Shown here in pieces: positions 1 through 8,402 of a stretch of DNA of 64,000 nt (positions within the stretch are counted from its first letter, which is position 1; the number at the start of each line of letters is the position of its first letter). The position numbers were made by a program, and so were the translations under genes. The stretch comes from DATLNM01 sp035536775. Its GTDB lineage: Bacteria; Actinomycetota; CADDZG01; WHSQ01. Under the pieces are notes generated by a model. That model did no database searches, was not told where the DNA came from, and saw only the letters and a list, made by a program, of their open reading frames with translations. The stretch spans positions 1-64,000 of the forward strand of contig DATLNM010000045.1 in the NCBI GenBank assembly GCA_035536775.1, written 5' to 3'.

Positions 1-204
1 TGACCGGGACGACCGGCTGACCGGGACGACCGGCTGACCGGGACGACCGGCTGACCGGGACGACCGGCTGACCGGGACGACCGGCTGACCGGGACGACCG
101 GCTGACCGGGACGACCGGCTGCCCGGGACGACCGGCTGCCCGGGACGACCGGCTGACCGGGACGACCGGCTGACCGGGACGACCGGCTGACCGGGACGAC
201 CGGC
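1..204. repeat. 12-copy 17-bp tandem repeat
   Basis: Twelve head-to-tail copies of TGACCGGGACGACCGGC fill the first 204 bases exactly, with no spacer. Copies 8 and 9 (120-153) share one change, A to C at unit position 3; the others are identical. The array touches the window edge, so its full length is unknown. It ends two bases before the stop codon of the minus-strand yjbQ gene and is therefore the immediate 3' flank of that operon. The unit contains CCGG twice. Its length is not a multiple of three, so it does not encode a simple peptide repeat. Confidence 0.97.
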
Positions 205-206
205 CG

Positions 207-653
207 CTACGCCCCGTAGATGTGGAAGGTGATCGTTCGGTCTTTCGGCTCGTCGAGCTCGAGAAGGAACAGCTTCTGCCAGCGGCCGAGCGCAGCATCG
301 CCGCCCACGACGGGGATGGTCTGGGATGTCGCCCCTAGGACGATCGAGGCGACGTGCGCGGGGCCGTTGACCCGCTCCTCTTCGACGAGGTTCTCGGTCC
401 GGATCGAGAGGTCGTCGTGCGCGTAGTAATCGTCGTCGGGCACGAAAGTCCGGAGCCGGCGCGTGACGTCGGCCAGAAGACCCTGCTCCCACTCGTTGAT
501 GACCAGTGCGCAGGTCGTGTGCTCGCAGAAGGCGACCGCGAACCCGTCTGTGACTCCAGAATCCTTGAGGGCGCGTTGTAGCTCCTCAGACAGATCGACC
601 GCGGAATGGCGGAGAGGAGCGGTCACGGAAACTGCCTGCCTCCAGACCCTCAT
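207..653 (-). CDS. yjbQ: YjbQ/UPF0047 family protein
   Basis: The 148-residue product matches the YjbQ (UPF0047) family, small single-domain trimeric enzymes for which a weak thiamine-phosphate synthase activity has been described; the physiological role is uncertain. Family signatures are the CEHTTCALVINE segment, the NGPAHVAS stretch and the C-terminal block LGRWQKLFLLELDEP. The frame is open 31 codons further upstream, but ATG at 653 is preferred: it forms an ATGA overlap with the kinase stop codon, starts at the conserved MRVWRQ, and gives the usual family length. It is the last gene of a response regulator-kinase-yjbQ operon and is followed at once by the 17-bp repeat array. Confidence 0.9.
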   Translation of the reverse strand: MRVWRQAVSVTAPLRHSAVDLSEELQRALKDSGVTDGFAVAFCEHTTCALVINEWEQGLLADVTRRLRTFVPDDDYYAHDDLSIRTENLVEEERVNGPAHVASIVLGATSQTIPVVGGDAALGRWQKLFLLELDEPKDRTITFHIYGA

Positions 654-1660
654 GGCGCGGGCAGGGTGACGATCATGCGACAGCCGCGACCACCGTTGGT
701 GTCCGCGGCGGCGCGGATCTCGCCGCCATGTAGTTGCACGATCCACCGAGCGATGGAAAGGCCGAGTCCCGAACCTCCATCACTGGTGCGCCGGGCGTCG
801 GGTGATCTGTAGAAGCGCTCGAAGACGCGCTCGCGCTCGGCCTCGGGGATGCCGGCGCCCTCGTCGGTAACCTCGATGCACACATCGCCACTATCGGTAG
901 CGCCTCTCGTGGCGACGACGCTGACCCGTCCCTCGTCGGGTGAATGACGGATCGCGTTGTCGAGGAGGTTGGCCACGACCTGCCCGAGCTTGACGCGATC
1001 TGCGGTCACTCGAAGGTCGGGAGGCTGGACGCTCAGCGTCATGTTCACTCGGCTCCCGACTCGCGCCGCCTGGTCGATGTTTTGCTGGAGGACCGGGCGC
1101 AGTTCGAGGGCTTCCGTCCGAAGCTTCTCGGCGCCCGACTCCAAGCGGGACAGATCGAGCAACTGCGCAACGAGATGGCCGAGCGTCTGCACTTGATCCA
1201 AGACCGACGTCAGCACTGCGTGGTCGGGCTGTTCAACACCATCGACGAGGTTCTCCAGCACCGCTTGGAGTGCAGTGATCGGTGTGCGCAGCTCGTGCGA
1301 GACGTCGGCGATGAGATCACGGCGGTGACGGTCGACTTCGGCGAGGTCCGTAGCCATGCGGTTGAACGCACGTGCAAGCTCACCGACCTCGTCTCGGGAC
1401 GACGCAGTGACCCTCCGCTCGTAATCGCCCGTTGCCATGGCGCGTGCAGCAGCCGCCATCTCTCGGAGCGGCGAGGTCATCCCATGGGCAAGGAATTGCA
1501 CCATCGCAAGGGCACCTGCAGCAGCAACGACTCCGATCAGCCACAGCGGGATCCCTGCAGACGCACCCAAGGCGACGACGACAACAGTGACCCCGACCGC
1601 CGCAACGATTACGACGCCGAGCTTCGTCTTGATGGAACGGAGGGGATCGAGGGGTCTCAT
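650..1660 (-). CDS. Sensor histidine kinase, HAMP/HisKA/HATPase
   Basis: A 336-residue membrane sensor kinase. Two hydrophobic segments near residues 12-50 are separated by very few residues, so there is almost no extracellular sensor and the signal is probably sensed in or at the membrane. A HAMP linker follows, then the H-box DVSHELRTPI carrying the phospho-accepting His, the N-box NLLDNAIRHSP, the G1 box DEGAGIP, the F-box FERFYR and the G2 box GSGLGLSI, so it should be catalytically competent. Start ATG at 1660 overlaps the response regulator stop as ATGA; a longer frame upstream lies inside the regulator gene. Partner is the adjacent OmpR-type regulator. The signal is not recognisable. 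Confidence 0.94.
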   Translation of the reverse strand: MRPLDPLRSIKTKLGVVIVAAVGVTVVVVALGASAGIPLWLIGVVAAAGALAMVQFLAHGMTSPLREMAAAARAMATGDYERRVTASSRDEVGELARAFNRMATDLAEVDRHRRDLIADVSHELRTPITALQAVLENLVDGVEQPDHAVLTSVLDQVQTLGHLVAQLLDLSRLESGAEKLRTEALELRPVLQQNIDQAARVGSRVNMTLSVQPPDLRVTADRVKLGQVVANLLDNAIRHSPDEGRVSVVATRGATDSGDVCIEVTDEGAGIPEAERERVFERFYRSPDARRTSDGGSGLGLSIARWIVQLHGGEIRAAADTNGGRGCRMIVTLPAP

Positions 1661-2346
1661 GTGGCCGGCTCCTCGGTGAATGAATAGCCGATGCCATGGA
1701 CCGTGCGGATGAGGTCGCCCCCGACCTTCCGGCGGATGCTCCGGATATGACTGTCCACGGTGCGCGATCCGTAACTGTCGCCGTGGCCCCACACACGCCC
1801 CATGAGCGCGTCGCGCGAGTAGACGACGCCCGGTCGTTCGGCGAGCGTGTAGAGGAGGTCGAACTCGAGAGGGGTGAGGTGGACCTCGTCTCCTCTCACC
1901 GTCGCGCGACGCCGATCCGCGTCGAGCTCGAGGCCCGCGACCCGGATCGGCGCGTCCGGAGGTTCGCCCCGACCGGCTCGTTCGACCCTCCGGAGGACTG
2001 CTTTGACACGGGCGACCAACTCGCGCGCGCTGAACGGTTTGGTGACGTAGTCGTCGGCACCGACGCCGAGACCCACGAGCTTGTCGGTCTCGTCATCGAG
2101 CGCGGTCAGCATGATGACCGGTACGTGACGCTCCTTCTGGATCCGGCGGCAGACCTCGATCCCGTCGAATCCCGGGAGCATGACGTCGAGGATCACGAGG
2201 TCCGGGGTCATGCGCCGGCACAGCTCGACGCCCGATGGCCCGTCCGACGCGACCTCGACAGAGAACCCTTCACTCTCGAGGCGCGTCGCTATGGCGCGCG
2301 CGATGGTCGGCTCGTCCTCGACGACTGCGATCTTCCCCTCGGCCAT
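1657..2346 (-). CDS. OmpR-family response regulator
   Basis: A 229-residue two-component regulator: receiver domain (about 1-120) with acidic residues Glu10-Asp11-Glu12, phospho-acceptor Asp54 in LVILDVMLPG, and Lys103 in VTKPF, followed by a winged-helix DNA-binding domain (about 130-225) with the typical LTPLEFDLL and YSRDALMGRVWG stretches. All catalytic residues are present. It is first in a three-gene operon with its kinase and yjbQ, coupled by ATGA overlaps. A TAGACT hexamer lies six bases before the ATG with no Shine-Dalgarno sequence, so the mRNA is probably leaderless. The target genes cannot be told from this window. Confidence 0.95.
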   Translation of the reverse strand: MAEGKIAVVEDEPTIARAIATRLESEGFSVEVASDGPSGVELCRRMTPDLVILDVMLPGFDGIEVCRRIQKERHVPVIMLTALDDETDKLVGLGVGADDYVTKPFSARELVARVKAVLRRVERAGRGEPPDAPIRVAGLELDADRRRATVRGDEVHLTPLEFDLLYTLAERPGVVYSRDALMGRVWGHGDSYGSRTVDSHIRSIRRKVGGDLIRTVHGIGYSFTEEPAT

Positions 2347-2352
2347 GGGGTC

Positions 2353-2358
2353 AGTCTA
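2353..2358 (-). promoter_or_regulatory. -10 element of the two-component operon, leaderless
   Basis: On the minus strand TAGACT (TANNNT consensus) is followed by GACCCC and then the ATG of the response regulator. The six-base gap fits transcription starting at the A of the ATG. No -35 box is obvious. Confidence 0.6.
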
Positions 2359-2478
2359 GAGAGGCGACGTCGAGACCCGATGAGCGGGTTGTGGAGATTC
2401 CGTGAAGGCCTTCGGTCGGAGCGCCGCCGTTGGGCGTGCCGAACCGCCGAGCTGTAACGATCGCGACCTTTGCTCGAG

Positions 2479-2685
2479 TTAGCCGATGCCGATGCGGAGG
2501 TTGCGGAGCTTGTCGGGGTCTCCGTCGATCATTTCGAACGTCACGCGCTGCCCGGGTCGCAGGAACCGGAACATCCCCGAGTCCATAGCGTCGGCGTCGA
2601 TGCGATATTCGGTCGCGCCGTCATCGGCGACGAGGACGCCGGTGCGCGTGAGCGAGTCGTACGCCTTGACCGTTGCCTGTGGCAC
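2479..2685 (-). CDS. Cold-shock-domain-like small protein
   Basis: A 68-residue protein with the size and strand pattern of a cold-shock (CSD, OB-fold) protein: it begins PQATVKAYDSLTRTGVLV and ends with KLRNLRIG. The RNP1 position usually reading KGFGFI is RTGVLV here, so the aromatic nucleic-acid-stacking residues are lost and classical RNA binding is doubtful. Start GTG at 2685 is chosen because GGAAGAG lies just before it; the upstream frame lacks family resemblance. It follows the ABC permease gene by 22 bases on the same strand and may be the last gene of that operon. Assignment rests on length and fold-like pattern only. Confidence 0.65.
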   Translation of the reverse strand: MPQATVKAYDSLTRTGVLVADDGATEYRIDADAMDSGMFRFLRPGQRVTFEMIDGDPDKLRNLRIGIG

Positions 2686-2707
2686 GTTGCTCTCTTCCCC
2701 TCTTCGC

Positions 2708-3472
2708 CTATTCCGAGCGAGGCCACAGCGGGCCCCGGATGAGCCAGAAGGATAGCGCCCCGAACGCGGCGAGCACGAGCATGTAGATCCCGGCGCGTCC
2801 GGACACCTCACCTTCGAAACCGGCTTTCAGAACCTCGATCGCGTAGGTCGACGGCAGCGCCCACCGCAACGGGGCAACCCAACCGGGCAGCTGTCCCGCC
2901 GGCAGGATCCCGAGGAACAGCACCGCCATCATCAGGAAATTCGAGTACATGCCGGCGAGCTGCTCGTCCGGTGCGCCGAAACCGATCGCGACTCCGAGAC
3001 CGGCCAGCGCGAACGAACCCAACGCCCAGACCGGAACTGCGACCCACAGAGCGGCGATCGAGAGATCGAACAGCGCGGCACCGAGCACCATAACGATGAC
3101 CGTCCCGGGTAGCGCAAAGACAGCAAACGACAACAACACCGCGGCGATGACCGCACCGCGTCTGACGGGGAGCGTCGAGTAGAGGTCGATCGCGCCGGTC
3201 TCGCGTAACGAGGCGACCCTCTGGGCAAGCATGACAATCGCCGTCATCGTGATGGCGAGCACGGCCGACCCTGAAACGATCTGAGGCCCGTGCTCGGCTA
3301 CCTGCGCATCGCTCATCACCGCCCGCATCAGCAACGCGATCCCAAGCGGCATCGCCGACGACACGATGAGATACGGCCGCCATGCGGCGCGCACGCGCGC
3401 CATCTGCATCCGCAGCAGCACGGGGAACTGCGCCCGCCGGGTCGCGGCGTGCACCGCGGTCATCCGCCCCAT
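2708..3472 (-). CDS. ABC-2 type transporter permease
   Basis: A 254-residue integral membrane protein with about six hydrophobic segments (for example AMPLGIALLM, VIAAVLLSFAVFALPG, AALWVAVPVWALGSFALAG and the C-terminal YMLVLAAFGALSFWLI). The layout and the LRETGAIDLYSTLPV region match ABC-2 family exporter permeases, which work as dimers with a separate ATPase. Its ATG overlaps the ATPase stop codon by one base (TGATG), so the two are translationally coupled and surely partners. Substrate cannot be inferred; relatives export drugs, lipids or polysaccharides. Confidence 0.88.
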   Translation of the reverse strand: MGRMTAVHAATRRAQFPVLLRMQMARVRAAWRPYLIVSSAMPLGIALLMRAVMSDAQVAEHGPQIVSGSAVLAITMTAIVMLAQRVASLRETGAIDLYSTLPVRRGAVIAAVLLSFAVFALPGTVIVMVLGAALFDLSIAALWVAVPVWALGSFALAGLGVAIGFGAPDEQLAGMYSNFLMMAVLFLGILPAGQLPGWVAPLRWALPSTYAIEVLKAGFEGEVSGRAGIYMLVLAAFGALSFWLIRGPLWPRSE

Positions 3473-4422
3473 CAGAGGTCACCCCTGCCAAGTTCGAGAT
3501 AGACATCCTCGAGGGTCGGTGTAACCAGACGGACGTCCTCGAGTGAACCGAGGCCAGCGGCCGAGACGACCTTCTCGAGGGTGCGCAGCGCCTCGTCGGC
3601 CGGTACCCACGCGGCGATCGCCCGTCCTTGCACCTGCGCGTCCTGCCCCAGATCCGCCGCGATGACCGCCGGGTCGAGCGCGGCATCCTCGGCGACCACG
3701 ACTTCGATCCTTGTTCGGTGCGCGAGGTCGGCCTTTAGCTCAGCGGGCGTACCCGCGGCCATAACCCTCCCCGCATCGAGGATCGCGACGCGATCGAGGA
3801 CGTGCTCGGCCTCGGCAACGTCGTGGGTCACGAGGATCACGGCGACCCCTCCTCGTACGCGCTCCGACAAAAGGGCCCAGATGTCGCGACGCAGCGACGG
3901 ATCGATGTCTGCGGTCGGCTCATCCAGGATGAGCACAGGCAGATCGCCAACGAGCGTCATCGCTAGCTGGACGAGGCGGCGCTGGCCGCCCGACAGCTTC
4001 CGCAGCTGGCGCGCCCAGAGCTCGTCGATCGACAACGCCTCCGTAAGGGCACGGGCATCGGAGTCGGCGCGCCCGCGCTCGAGTCCACGGAGCCGGCCGA
4101 TGCAAGCGACAGCCTCTCCGACCGTCAGCTCGCCGAGGGACAACGCGCCTTGCGGCAGATAGGACACCGTCGCCGCCACACGCGCCGCGTCGTCGGGACC
4201 GTTCACCGGCGCGCCCAGCAATCCGATGCGGCCCGAAGTCGGGGCCAAGAGACCAACGAGCTGCTTCACCAGCGTCGACTTGCCCGCGCCGTTGGGACCG
4301 AGCACGCCGAAGGCCTCTCCCGGCCACGCGTCGAAGGAGATGGAATCGTTGGCGACGACCTCTGGCTCCCGATAGACCTTGCGCAGATCCTGGACGCGGA
4401 AAACGGGAGCCTCAGAGCTCAT
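3472..4422 (-). CDS. ABC transporter ATP-binding protein
   Basis: A 316-residue ATPase: Walker A GPNGAGKST (about 42-50), Q-loop around Gln91, signature LSGGQ (143-147), Walker B LILDEPTAD (about 164-172) and an H-loop in VTHDVAEAEH. The final 80 residues form a C-terminal extension common in ABC-2 exporter ATPases of the DrrA/CcmA type. It powers the adjacent permease. Its first 11 bases overlap the 3' end of era, so the pair is probably transcribed with era. All nucleotide-binding residues are present. Substrate unknown. Confidence 0.92.
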   Translation of the reverse strand: MSSEAPVFRVQDLRKVYREPEVVANDSISFDAWPGEAFGVLGPNGAGKSTLVKQLVGLLAPTSGRIGLLGAPVNGPDDAARVAATVSYLPQGALSLGELTVGEAVACIGRLRGLERGRADSDARALTEALSIDELWARQLRKLSGGQRRLVQLAMTLVGDLPVLILDEPTADIDPSLRRDIWALLSERVRGGVAVILVTHDVAEAEHVLDRVAILDAGRVMAAGTPAELKADLAHRTRIEVVVAEDAALDPAVIAADLGQDAQVQGRAIAAWVPADEALRTLEKVVSAAGLGSLEDVRLVTPTLEDVYLELGRGDL

Positions 4423-5314
4423 CGTTGAACCCCATCCGGTCGAGGCCGATAGCGCGCCGCTGCCAGTCCTTCTCGACCTTCACACGGAGATCCAGGAAGA
4501 TCCGTCGGCCGAACAGCACCTCGAGCTCCTCGCGCGCCTCGGTCCCGGCAGCCTTGATGACCGCGCCACCTTTGCCGACGACCATCCCCTTCTGCGACTC
4601 GCGCTCGACGAAGATGTTGGCTTTGATGGATAGGAGACCGTCTTCGCGCTCTTCGTACTCCTCGGTTACGACCGCGATCGAATGCGGGAGCTCATCACGC
4701 GTCCGGGTCAGCAGCTTCTCGCGCACCAGTTCGGCGACGAAGGCGCTCGGTGGTTGGTCCGACGACGCGCCCTCCGGATAGAACGACGGCCCGGGTTGGA
4801 GGCGCTCGACGATGAGGTTCCTCAGCACCTCGACGCCCTCTCCGTGCATCGCAGAGACGGGCACGAACTCGTCGAAGTCTCCGATCTCAGAGGCACGCTG
4901 CAACGTCGCTGCGATGAGCGAGGGATTGAGGAAGTCGATCTTGTTGACGATGCAGAAGCGCGGCGTAGAGCCCGCAGCCGCGGCCAGCTCCCCCGCCACC
5001 AGCTCGTCGCCGGCCCCGATACCGGACTTCCCGTCCACCAGGAACAGCGCGAGATCGACATCGGCCCACGCGGCGCGCACGACCTGATTCAAGCGCTTAC
5101 CCAGAAGCGTCTTCGGCTTGTGGTAGCCCGGCGTGTCGATCAGCACGATCTGCGCGTCGGGAAGGTTGACGATCCCTCGGATCGCGCTGCGTGTTGTCTG
5201 CGGACGATTCGATGTGATCGCGACCTTCGTGCCAACCATGGCGTTGACCAAGGTCGACTTCCCCACGTTCGGGCGGCCGACGACAGCGACGAAACCGGAC
5301 TTGAGCTCTCCCAA
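4412..5314 (-). CDS. era: GTPase Era
   Basis: A 300-residue essential GTPase that binds the 3' end of 16S rRNA during small-subunit maturation. The G domain has G1 GRPNVGKS (13-20), G3 DTPG (60-63) and G4 NKID; a KH RNA-binding domain follows, containing the GKGG loop in MVVGKGGAVIKA. Length is typical. It lies two bases after the CNNM/CBS gene and downstream of ybeY and phoH, the classic phoH-ybeY-CNNM-era order, which groups ribosome-assembly functions. Start MGELKSGFVAVVGRP matches family N-termini. Confidence 0.97.
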   Translation of the reverse strand: MGELKSGFVAVVGRPNVGKSTLVNAMVGTKVAITSNRPQTTRSAIRGIVNLPDAQIVLIDTPGYHKPKTLLGKRLNQVVRAAWADVDLALFLVDGKSGIGAGDELVAGELAAAAGSTPRFCIVNKIDFLNPSLIAATLQRASEIGDFDEFVPVSAMHGEGVEVLRNLIVERLQPGPSFYPEGASSDQPPSAFVAELVREKLLTRTRDELPHSIAVVTEEYEEREDGLLSIKANIFVERESQKGMVVGKGGAVIKAAGTEAREELEVLFGRRIFLDLRVKVEKDWQRRAIGLDRMGFNDEL

Positions 5315-5316
5315 GG

Positions 5317-6588
5317 TCAGCGCGCCGACGACGCGGCGCCCGCGCTCTTGGTGATGAGCACCCTCTGGACGCGCCGGCCCCGAACCGCCTCAGTGGTCAG
5401 CTCGAGCGAATCGAACCGCACGATCTCACCGGCGACCGGCACGCGCCCGAGGAGCCCGAACACCAGCCCGCCGACCGTGTCCCATTCCTCGTGCGGGAGA
5501 TCCGTTTCGAACAGATCGTTGATCTCGTCGATGGGGACCCGGGCATCCACACGGACCGTGTTCGCATCGACATGCTCGACGAGTGGCTCTTCGCGGTCGT
5601 ACTCGTCGACGATCTCGCCGACCAGCTCCTCGATCAGGTCCTCGATCGTTACAAGGCCCGCCGTGCCCCCGTACTCGTCGACCACGATCGCCATATGGAC
5701 GCGCTGAGACTGCATCTCGCGCAACAGCTCGGCGACCTTCTTCTGTTCCGGCACGAACATCGGCGAGCGGCCGATCGAGGTCAGCTTCGCCTCCTTCTTG
5801 GACTGGTGGATCCGCTTGAGGAGGTCCTTCGCGTAGACGACACCCACGATGTTGTCGGTGTCGCCCTCATAGATCGGGATGCGGGAGTAGCCCTTCTTGA
5901 TGATCGTCTCGAGCGCTTGATCGAGCGTCGCTGTCGCTCCGACCGTGACCATGTCGGGGCGGGGCACCATGACCTCGCGCACCACGGTGTCGCCGAACTC
6001 GAAGACGGAATGGATGAGCTCGCGCTCCTCCTCTTCGATCTCCTCTTCTTCCTCGGCGACATCGACCAGGGCACGGATCTCGCCTTCGGTGACGAAGGGA
6101 CCCTTCGGAAGTCCCCGGCCCGGCAGCAGGATCATCATGGCGTTGGCGAGCGTGATCATCAGCTTGCCGACCGGTCCCAGGAACCGCCCGAGCAAGTAGA
6201 TGAACGGCGCCATCAACAGCGCCGCGGTCTCGGTGCGCTGCACGACGAACGTCCGAGGCACGACCTCGGCGAACACGAAGATCAGCGTCGTCATGATCAG
6301 TGTCGCGATGACCGCTCCATTGCCCTCGAAGCGCTCGATCGCTAGATCTGTCGCGATCGCGGTCCCCGAGACGTGCGCCAACAGGGTGATCAACAGCACG
6401 ACGTTGAGGAACGGCGCCGGGTCCTCGACGATCTTCAGAAGGCGTTCTGCGTTCTTGCCCTTGCGCTCGGACGCGAGCTGATACGCCTTGACCTTGTTGA
6501 CGCGCGAGATGACGGCCTCGGCCATCGCCGTGACCGCAGCGACAAGCAGCAGTACCGCTATCGCGATGTAAGACAGGAGGTCGCTCAC
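5317..6588 (-). CDS. CNNM/CBS-domain hemolysin-family (CorC/TlyC) protein
   Basis: A 423-residue membrane protein: N-terminal DUF21/CNNM domain (about 1-185) with several hydrophobic segments, then a CBS pair (about 205-325) and a C-terminal CorC_HlyC domain (about 340-415). The family is linked to magnesium or cobalt efflux and is often called hemolysin without direct evidence. The acidic stretch EEEEEIEEEE between membrane and CBS parts is typical. Its stop overlaps the start-side gene order ybeY-CNNM-era; the ATG overlaps the ybeY stop as ATGA. Confidence 0.93.
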   Translation of the reverse strand: MSDLLSYIAIAVLLLVAAVTAMAEAVISRVNKVKAYQLASERKGKNAERLLKIVEDPAPFLNVVLLITLLAHVSGTAIATDLAIERFEGNGAVIATLIMTTLIFVFAEVVPRTFVVQRTETAALLMAPFIYLLGRFLGPVGKLMITLANAMMILLPGRGLPKGPFVTEGEIRALVDVAEEEEEIEEEERELIHSVFEFGDTVVREVMVPRPDMVTVGATATLDQALETIIKKGYSRIPIYEGDTDNIVGVVYAKDLLKRIHQSKKEAKLTSIGRSPMFVPEQKKVAELLREMQSQRVHMAIVVDEYGGTAGLVTIEDLIEELVGEIVDEYDREEPLVEHVDANTVRVDARVPIDEINDLFETDLPHEEWDTVGGLVFGLLGRVPVAGEIVRFDSLELTTEAVRGRRVQRVLITKSAGAASSAR

Positions 6589-7025
6589 GTTGAGGCGGTC
6601 GCACGGAACGACTCGAGGATCTCGCGCGTCCGCTTCTCCATCTTGCTCGAATCCTCCGGCCCTTGATGGTCATAACCGAGAAGGTGCAGCGTGCCGTGCA
6701 CGACGAGCGTGTCGAGCTCGTCGCCCAGGGGATGCCCTAGCTTGCGAGCGTTCTCCTCGGCGACACTCGGGCACAACACGACATCGCCGATCAGCAACGT
6801 GTCGTCGTCGTCCTCCATCATCGGGAACGAGAGCACGTCAGTCGCGTAGTCGTCACCCGCGAACCTCGAATTGAGCTGATGGATGTGCTCCTTGGTCACG
6901 AGCAAGACCGAGAGCTCGGCGCCCTCGGCGATCTTTTCCTCGGTGAGGGCGTGGCGGGCGAGCCTCGACAATCGAACCTCGTCGATGTCCAGCCCTTGCT
7001 CGTTGGCAACGAAGACGTCCATCAA
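6585..7025 (-). CDS. ybeY: Endoribonuclease YbeY
   Basis: A 146-residue zinc-dependent endoribonuclease of 16S rRNA 3' maturation and ribosome quality control. The metal site is complete: His110, His114 and His120 in HGTLHLLGYDHQG. The TDVLSFPM segment is the second family hallmark. Length is normal. ATGA overlaps join it to phoH upstream and to the CNNM gene downstream, so it is translated from the same message, next to era with which it works. Confidence 0.97.
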   Translation of the reverse strand: MMDVFVANEQGLDIDEVRLSRLARHALTEEKIAEGAELSVLLVTKEHIHQLNSRFAGDDYATDVLSFPMMEDDDDTLLIGDVVLCPSVAEENARKLGHPLGDELDTLVVHGTLHLLGYDHQGPEDSSKMEKRTREILESFRATAST

Positions 7026-7999
7026 TGTTTGCCGCGTGCAGGCGCTTCTGAGTACAGCCGGTACGCCTCGACGATGTCCTGCACGATCTTGTGGCGCACG
7101 ACGTCGCGCGCGTCCAGGTGAACGAATCCGACACCCGCGATCTCGGTGAGGATCTCCTCGATCACCACGAGCCCCGAGCGCGCCCCGCTCGGGAGGTCGA
7201 CCTGCGTAACGTCGCCGGTGATGACGGCCTTCGAGCCGAAGCCAAGGCGCGTCAGAAACATCTTCATCTGCTCGGGTGTCGTGTTCTGTGCCTCGTCCAG
7301 GATGATGAACGAGTCGTTGAGCGTTCGGCCACGCATGAACGCGAGGGGCGCGATCTCGACCGTCCCCTGCTCCATGTAGCGCACGAAAGTGTCGGGGTCG
7401 AGCATCTCGTACAGCGCGTCGTAGAGCGGCTTGAGATACGGATCGATCTTCGCCGCTAGGTCACCCGGGAGGAAGCCGAGCCGCTCCCCCGCCTCGACCG
7501 CCGGCCGAGTGAGAACGATGCGAGACACGTCTCCGGCCTGTAGCGACCGGATCGCGGCGGCGACCGCTAGATAGGTCTTGCCGCTCCCCGCGGGTCCGAT
7601 GCCGAACACGATCGTATTGCCGCGGATGGAATCGACATAGGTCTTCTGACCGACGGTCTTGGGGCGGATCGGCTTGCCGGTGTGGGTGATGACGACGGTG
7701 TCGCCCAGCACGTCCGAGGGGCGGCCCCGGTCCCCCTTGATGATCTCGATCGAACGCCCCACGCTGTCGGCCGTCAGAGCGCCCCCGCGCTCCATCAACT
7801 CGAGAAGCTCTTCGAACAGCTTCGCGACGCGCTCGGTCTCGGCCGGTTCCCCGGTAAGGACGATCTCGTTGCCGCGGACGAGGATCTTGGTGTCGAAGGC
7901 GGCCTCGATGAGCTTGAGGAGCTCATCCCGGGCGCCCACGAGTCTCACCATGTCGTGGTGCCCCGGTACGAGGATCTTCACTTGTGTGTTGGTCAACAT
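7022..7999 (-). CDS. phoH: PhoH-family ATPase
   Basis: A 325-residue PhoH/PhoL protein: an N-terminal KH-like region (about 1-75) and a P-loop ATPase domain with GPAGSGKT (about 135-142) and the DEAQN box (about 235-239). Family members are RNA-associated ATPases genetically linked to ybeY; the exact role is unsettled. It probably opens a separate transcript: TAGACT at 8013-8018 is followed after a few bases by GAAGG six bases before the ATG, giving a short leader with a Shine-Dalgarno. ybeY, the CNNM gene and era follow with overlaps. Confidence 0.95.
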   Translation of the reverse strand: MLTNTQVKILVPGHHDMVRLVGARDELLKLIEAAFDTKILVRGNEIVLTGEPAETERVAKLFEELLELMERGGALTADSVGRSIEIIKGDRGRPSDVLGDTVVITHTGKPIRPKTVGQKTYVDSIRGNTIVFGIGPAGSGKTYLAVAAAIRSLQAGDVSRIVLTRPAVEAGERLGFLPGDLAAKIDPYLKPLYDALYEMLDPDTFVRYMEQGTVEIAPLAFMRGRTLNDSFIILDEAQNTTPEQMKMFLTRLGFGSKAVITGDVTQVDLPSGARSGLVVIEEILTEIAGVGFVHLDARDVVRHKIVQDIVEAYRLYSEAPARGKH

Positions 8000-8060
8000 T
8001 GGATGCCTTCGAAGTCTATTTGCTTGGCGTCCGGCCCAGCCCGCCCGCTTCTTTGCTCAC

Positions 8061-8402
8061 TTACCCAGGAGGCCAGGCCATCGAACGGCCCCCTAGGACG
8101 TGGAAATGCAGGTGATGGACGCTCTGGCCGGCGTCCCGCCCGATATTCGTGACGACACGGTAGCCGTTCGTCAGCCCCGCCTCCCGGGCGATCTGCACCA
8201 TCGCCTCGAACATCTCACCGAGGAGACCGGCGTCTCCAGGGTTCAGGTCATCGACCGACGCGATGTGCCTCTTCGGGATGACCAGCACGTGCGTCTGCGC
8301 CGCGGGATTGATGTCCCGGAACGCCAGCACGTCATCGGACTCGTAAACGTTGTCCGAACCCAGCTCTTTCGTAGCTATCTTGCAGAACAGGCAGTCAGCC
8401 AC
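8061..8402 (-). CDS. HIT-family nucleotide hydrolase
   Basis: A 113-residue histidine-triad protein of the HinT type, which hydrolyses purine nucleoside phosphoramidates. The triad His97-Leu-His99-Phe-His101 (HHLHFHVLGG) is intact, and the N-terminal CLFCKI holds the cysteine pair common in actinobacterial and cyanobacterial HITs. The start is GTG at 8402 with GAGGGGAG seven bases upstream; it overlaps the mtaB stop by eight bases. It is the distal gene of the hrcA-dnaJ-rsmE-mtaB-HIT operon. Confidence 0.94.
   Translation of the reverse strand: MADCLFCKIATKELGSDNVYESDDVLAFRDINPAAQTHVLVIPKRHIASVDDLNPGDAGLLGEMFEAMVQIAREAGLTNGYRVVTNIGRDAGQSVHHLHFHVLGGRSMAWPPG

Noticed and set aside
1..204. CRISPR array
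   Set aside because: The units are 17 bp with no spacers between them, so this is a plain tandem repeat.
5491..6345. Plus-strand frame over the CNNM gene
   Set aside because: Antisense, with no family resemblance; the CBS domains and DUF21 on the minus strand are clear.
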